NCBI GenBank assembly: GCA_028864885.1
Contig: JAGWLR010000035.1
Span: 1 to 33,355 of the forward strand
Length of the DNA stretch: 33,355 bases
Direction: 5' to 3'
Source: Burkholderiales bacterium
GTDB lineage: Bacteria; Pseudomonadota; Gammaproteobacteria; Burkholderiales; Burkholderiaceae_C
Below, piece after piece: positions 31,754 through 33,355 of the stretch. Both the position numbers and the translations under genes were made by a program. How positions within the stretch are numbered: position 1 is the stretch's first letter; each line of letters starts with the position of its first letter. The notes under the pieces are model-generated. The model saw nothing but the letters and a program-made list of their open reading frames with translations, had not been told where the DNA came from and ran no database searches.

Positions 31754-33013
31754 TCAAACGGCAGCGTTGCCTTCCAGGCCGAATGCTTTGTGCAGGGCAC
31801 GCACTGCCAACTCCATGTACTTCTCGTCGATGACGACAGAAGTCTTGATTTCACTGGTGGTGATCATCTGGATGTTGATGCTCTCGTCAGACAAGGTCTT
31901 GAACATCGTGGCAGCAATGCCGGCGTGGCTACGCATGCCGATGCCAACGATCGAGACTTTGCAGATCTTGGTGTCACCAACCACTTTGGCCGCACCCAAG
32001 GCTGGCAGCACTTGCTTTTCCAGCAACTCCATGGTCTTGGCATAGTCGTTGCGGTGCACGGTGAACGAGAAATCCGTCTTGCCATCGTGAGACACGTTCT
32101 GAATGATCACGTCCACATCGATATTGGCTTCGGCGACCTTACCCAGAATCTGATAGGCGATGCCGGGGGTGTCGGGCACGCCGACCACGGTGATCTTGGC
32201 TTCGTCGCGGTTGAACGCGATGCCGGAAACAACGGCTTGTTCCATGTTTTCGTCTTCCTCAAAACTGATGAGCGTGCCAGACTTGGCCTCTTCTTCCAGG
32301 TCGATGTCCCAGGGCGTGAAGCTCGACAACACGCGAGTGGGCACGCGGTACTTGCCAGCGAACTCCACCGAGCGAATCTGCAGAACCTTCGAACCCAGCG
32401 ATGCCATTTCCAGCATCTCTTCAAAGCTGATGGCCGTCAAACGGCGAGCCTCAGGCACCACGCGGGGGTCCGTCGTGTACACGCCGTCCACGTCGGTGTA
32501 GATCAAACATTCATCGGCCTTCAAGGCAGCGGCAATCGCCACGGCAGAGGTGTCCGATCCTCCACGACCCAGCGTGGTGATATGGCCTTCGGGGTCGACG
32601 CCCTGGAAGCCCGTGATCACGACCACTTTGCCGGCAGCCAGATCGGCACGCACGCGCTTGTCGTCGATGCTCTCGATCCGCGCCTTGGTGAAGGACGAAT
32701 CGGTTTTCACTGGCACTTGCCAGCCAGCGTAGCTGACCGCATCCATGCCTTCAGCCTGCAGGGCAATCGACAGCAAGCCAACGGACACTTGCTCACCCGT
32801 AGAGGCGATCATGTCCAGCTCGCGCGGATTGGCGCGGTCAGAGAGCTCTTTGGCCAGGCCCAGCAAGCGGTTGGTTTCACCGCTCATGGCCGAAGGCACG
32901 ACCACGATTTGGTGACCCGCACGCACCCACTTAGCCACGCGCTTGGCCACGTTACGGATGCGCTCGGTCGAGCCCATCGACGTGCCGCCGTATTTGTGAA
33001 CGATCAGTGCCAT
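31754..33013 (-). CDS. lysC: Aspartate kinase
   Basis: 419 residues from ATG at 33013 (MALIVHKYGGTSMGS), the family start; the open frame continues 13 codons upstream without family likeness. It phosphorylates aspartate in the first step of lysine, threonine and methionine synthesis. The kinase domain has VHKYGGTSMGSTERI, TLGRGGSDTSAVA and YTDVDGVYTTDPR. Two C-terminal ACT domains (about 265-335 and 345-415, including VGVPDTPGIAYQILGKVAEANIDVD and GIGMRSHAGIAATMFKTLSDESINIQMITTSEIKTSVVI) bind lysine or threonine for feedback inhibition. No classical SD is visible, and the 73-bp gap to tilS is too short for a lysine riboswitch. Confidence 0.96.
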   Translation of the reverse strand: MALIVHKYGGTSMGSTERIRNVAKRVAKWVRAGHQIVVVPSAMSGETNRLLGLAKELSDRANPRELDMIASTGEQVSVGLLSIALQAEGMDAVSYAGWQVPVKTDSSFTKARIESIDDKRVRADLAAGKVVVITGFQGVDPEGHITTLGRGGSDTSAVAIAAALKADECLIYTDVDGVYTTDPRVVPEARRLTAISFEEMLEMASLGSKVLQIRSVEFAGKYRVPTRVLSSFTPWDIDLEEEAKSGTLISFEEDENMEQAVVSGIAFNRDEAKITVVGVPDTPGIAYQILGKVAEANIDVDVIIQNVSHDGKTDFSFTVHRNDYAKTMELLEKQVLPALGAAKVVGDTKICKVSIVGIGMRSHAGIAATMFKTLSDESINIQMITTSEIKTSVVIDEKYMELAVRALHKAFGLEGNAAV

Positions 33014-33086
33014 GTTTTTGTCAGGGGAAGTACGACCGCGCGCAAAAAACACATTTCAAACCCATCGCGCGATCAAACCCGGCATT

Positions 33087-33355
33087 TTAGCCTTTGCCGC
33101 CACTGCTCGGCAACGAAAGCCAGGACAAACGGGCCCGACTTTGCGCTGGATCGAGCACCACGACCCGCGCATCCATGCCCAACCCCGGAACGAACGCGAG
33201 CTGCTCACCCGCGAAAAACAAGGGACTGTGCCTCAGCCAGACAGGCACTGCGGCCGATTGAAACTGCTTTTTGAGGCTGCGCGCCGGCCTATTTGCCGCC
33301 ATCTGGAAATCTTCTCCTCCGATGCGCCCTCGCACCGACACTTGAGCGAGTTGAG
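33087..33355 (-). CDS. tilS: tRNA(Ile)-lysidine synthase, C-terminal part (5' end outside window)
   Basis: The last 88 residues of a gene that begins beyond base 33355. The segment reads FQMAANRPARSLKKQFQ, then VPVWLRHSPLFFAGEQL and AFVPGLGMDARVV, the substrate-binding C-terminal domain of TilS (the S-L-K-K-x-F ... P-x-W-x-R-x-x-x-P-L ... V-x-G-L-G pattern). TilS adds lysine to C34 of the CAU tRNA-Ile so that it reads AUA. tilS directly before lysC is a common betaproteobacterial order and supports the call. The catalytic N-terminal PP-loop domain is not in the window. Confidence 0.88.
   Translation of the reverse strand, partial: QLAQVSVRGRIGGEDFQMAANRPARSLKKQFQSAAVPVWLRHSPLFFAGEQLAFVPGLGMDARVVVLDPAQSRARLSWLSLPSSGGKG

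Noticed and set aside
33014-33086. Lysine riboswitch before lysC
   Set aside because: Only 73 bases between tilS and lysC, without the needed multi-helix pattern.
31790-33274. 494-codon open frame on the plus strand
   Set aside because: Antisense to lysC and tilS, both secure; composition rich in His, Arg and Gly is typical of shadow frames.
1-33355. CRISPR arrays, insertion sequences, integrase or attachment site at tRNA-Ser
   Set aside because: No spaced repeats, no transposase or integrase frame and no repeat of the tRNA 3' end seen by eye.

Overview
The window (about 60% GC by eye) comes from a betaproteobacterium, most likely Burkholderiales (Comamonadaceae or an Aquabacterium/Leptothrix-type relative). 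This rests on the protein families, the tilS-lysC order beside tRNA-Ser, the HiPIP, and the dense acyl-CoA gene content. There is no rRNA, insertion sequence, phage gene or CRISPR array; the stretch looks chromosomal and stable. Nearly all genes are on the minus strand in tightly packed operons. Plus-strand exceptions are etfQO, ypeA, the merR gene, the HiPIP gene, a small ORF and a lipase-like gene.

Layout. 1-3091 (-): rmuC followed by a truncated 7TM-DISM signalling protein with a degenerate GGDEF domain. 3170-6045 (-): a short-chain acyl-CoA block with 3-oxoacid CoA-transferase A and B, a hotdog thioesterase and an SDR dehydrogenase, divergent from etfQO at 6307-7992 (+). 8044-16189 (-): a compact operon encoding an LD-carboxypeptidase, a Yej/Dpp-like peptide ABC importer (binding protein, two permeases, fused double ATPase) and tadA. 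The content suggests import and trimming of murein-type peptides. 16259-18240: a small exported protein, the ypeA acetyltransferase and a YeeE/YedE sulfur-transport pair.

18283-29783 is the most interesting region. A MerR-family gene (+) is divergent from a minus-strand run of eight catabolic genes: SDR, carboxylase beta, acyl-CoA dehydrogenase, enoyl-CoA hydratase, biotin carboxylase alpha, DUF849/BKACE, acyl-CoA ligase and GMC oxidoreductase. The first five follow the order of the Pseudomonas acyclic-terpene utilisation cluster (atuBCDEF), and the ligase corresponds to atuH. atuA and the TetR regulator AtuR are absent, no HMG-CoA lyase is present, and a BKACE gene sits between carboxylase alpha and the ligase. 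The intergenic region has TTGACG/TTAACG repeats placed between -35 and -10 like a MerR/LiuR operator. I infer a LiuR-type-controlled pathway for a branched 3-methyl-2-enoyl-CoA (terpenoid or similar). BKACE would do the final carbon-carbon cleavage, and ETF-QO would take electrons from the dehydrogenase. If BKACE releases acetoacetate, the CoA-transferase could recover it.

29794-33355: a HiPIP whose start codon lies inside an 11-bp inverted repeat, a 0.44-kb stretch with one small possible gene, a class-3-lipase-like protein, tRNA-Ser(GCU), aspartate kinase lysC and the 3' end of tilS. All calls come from reading the sequence; no database search was possible.
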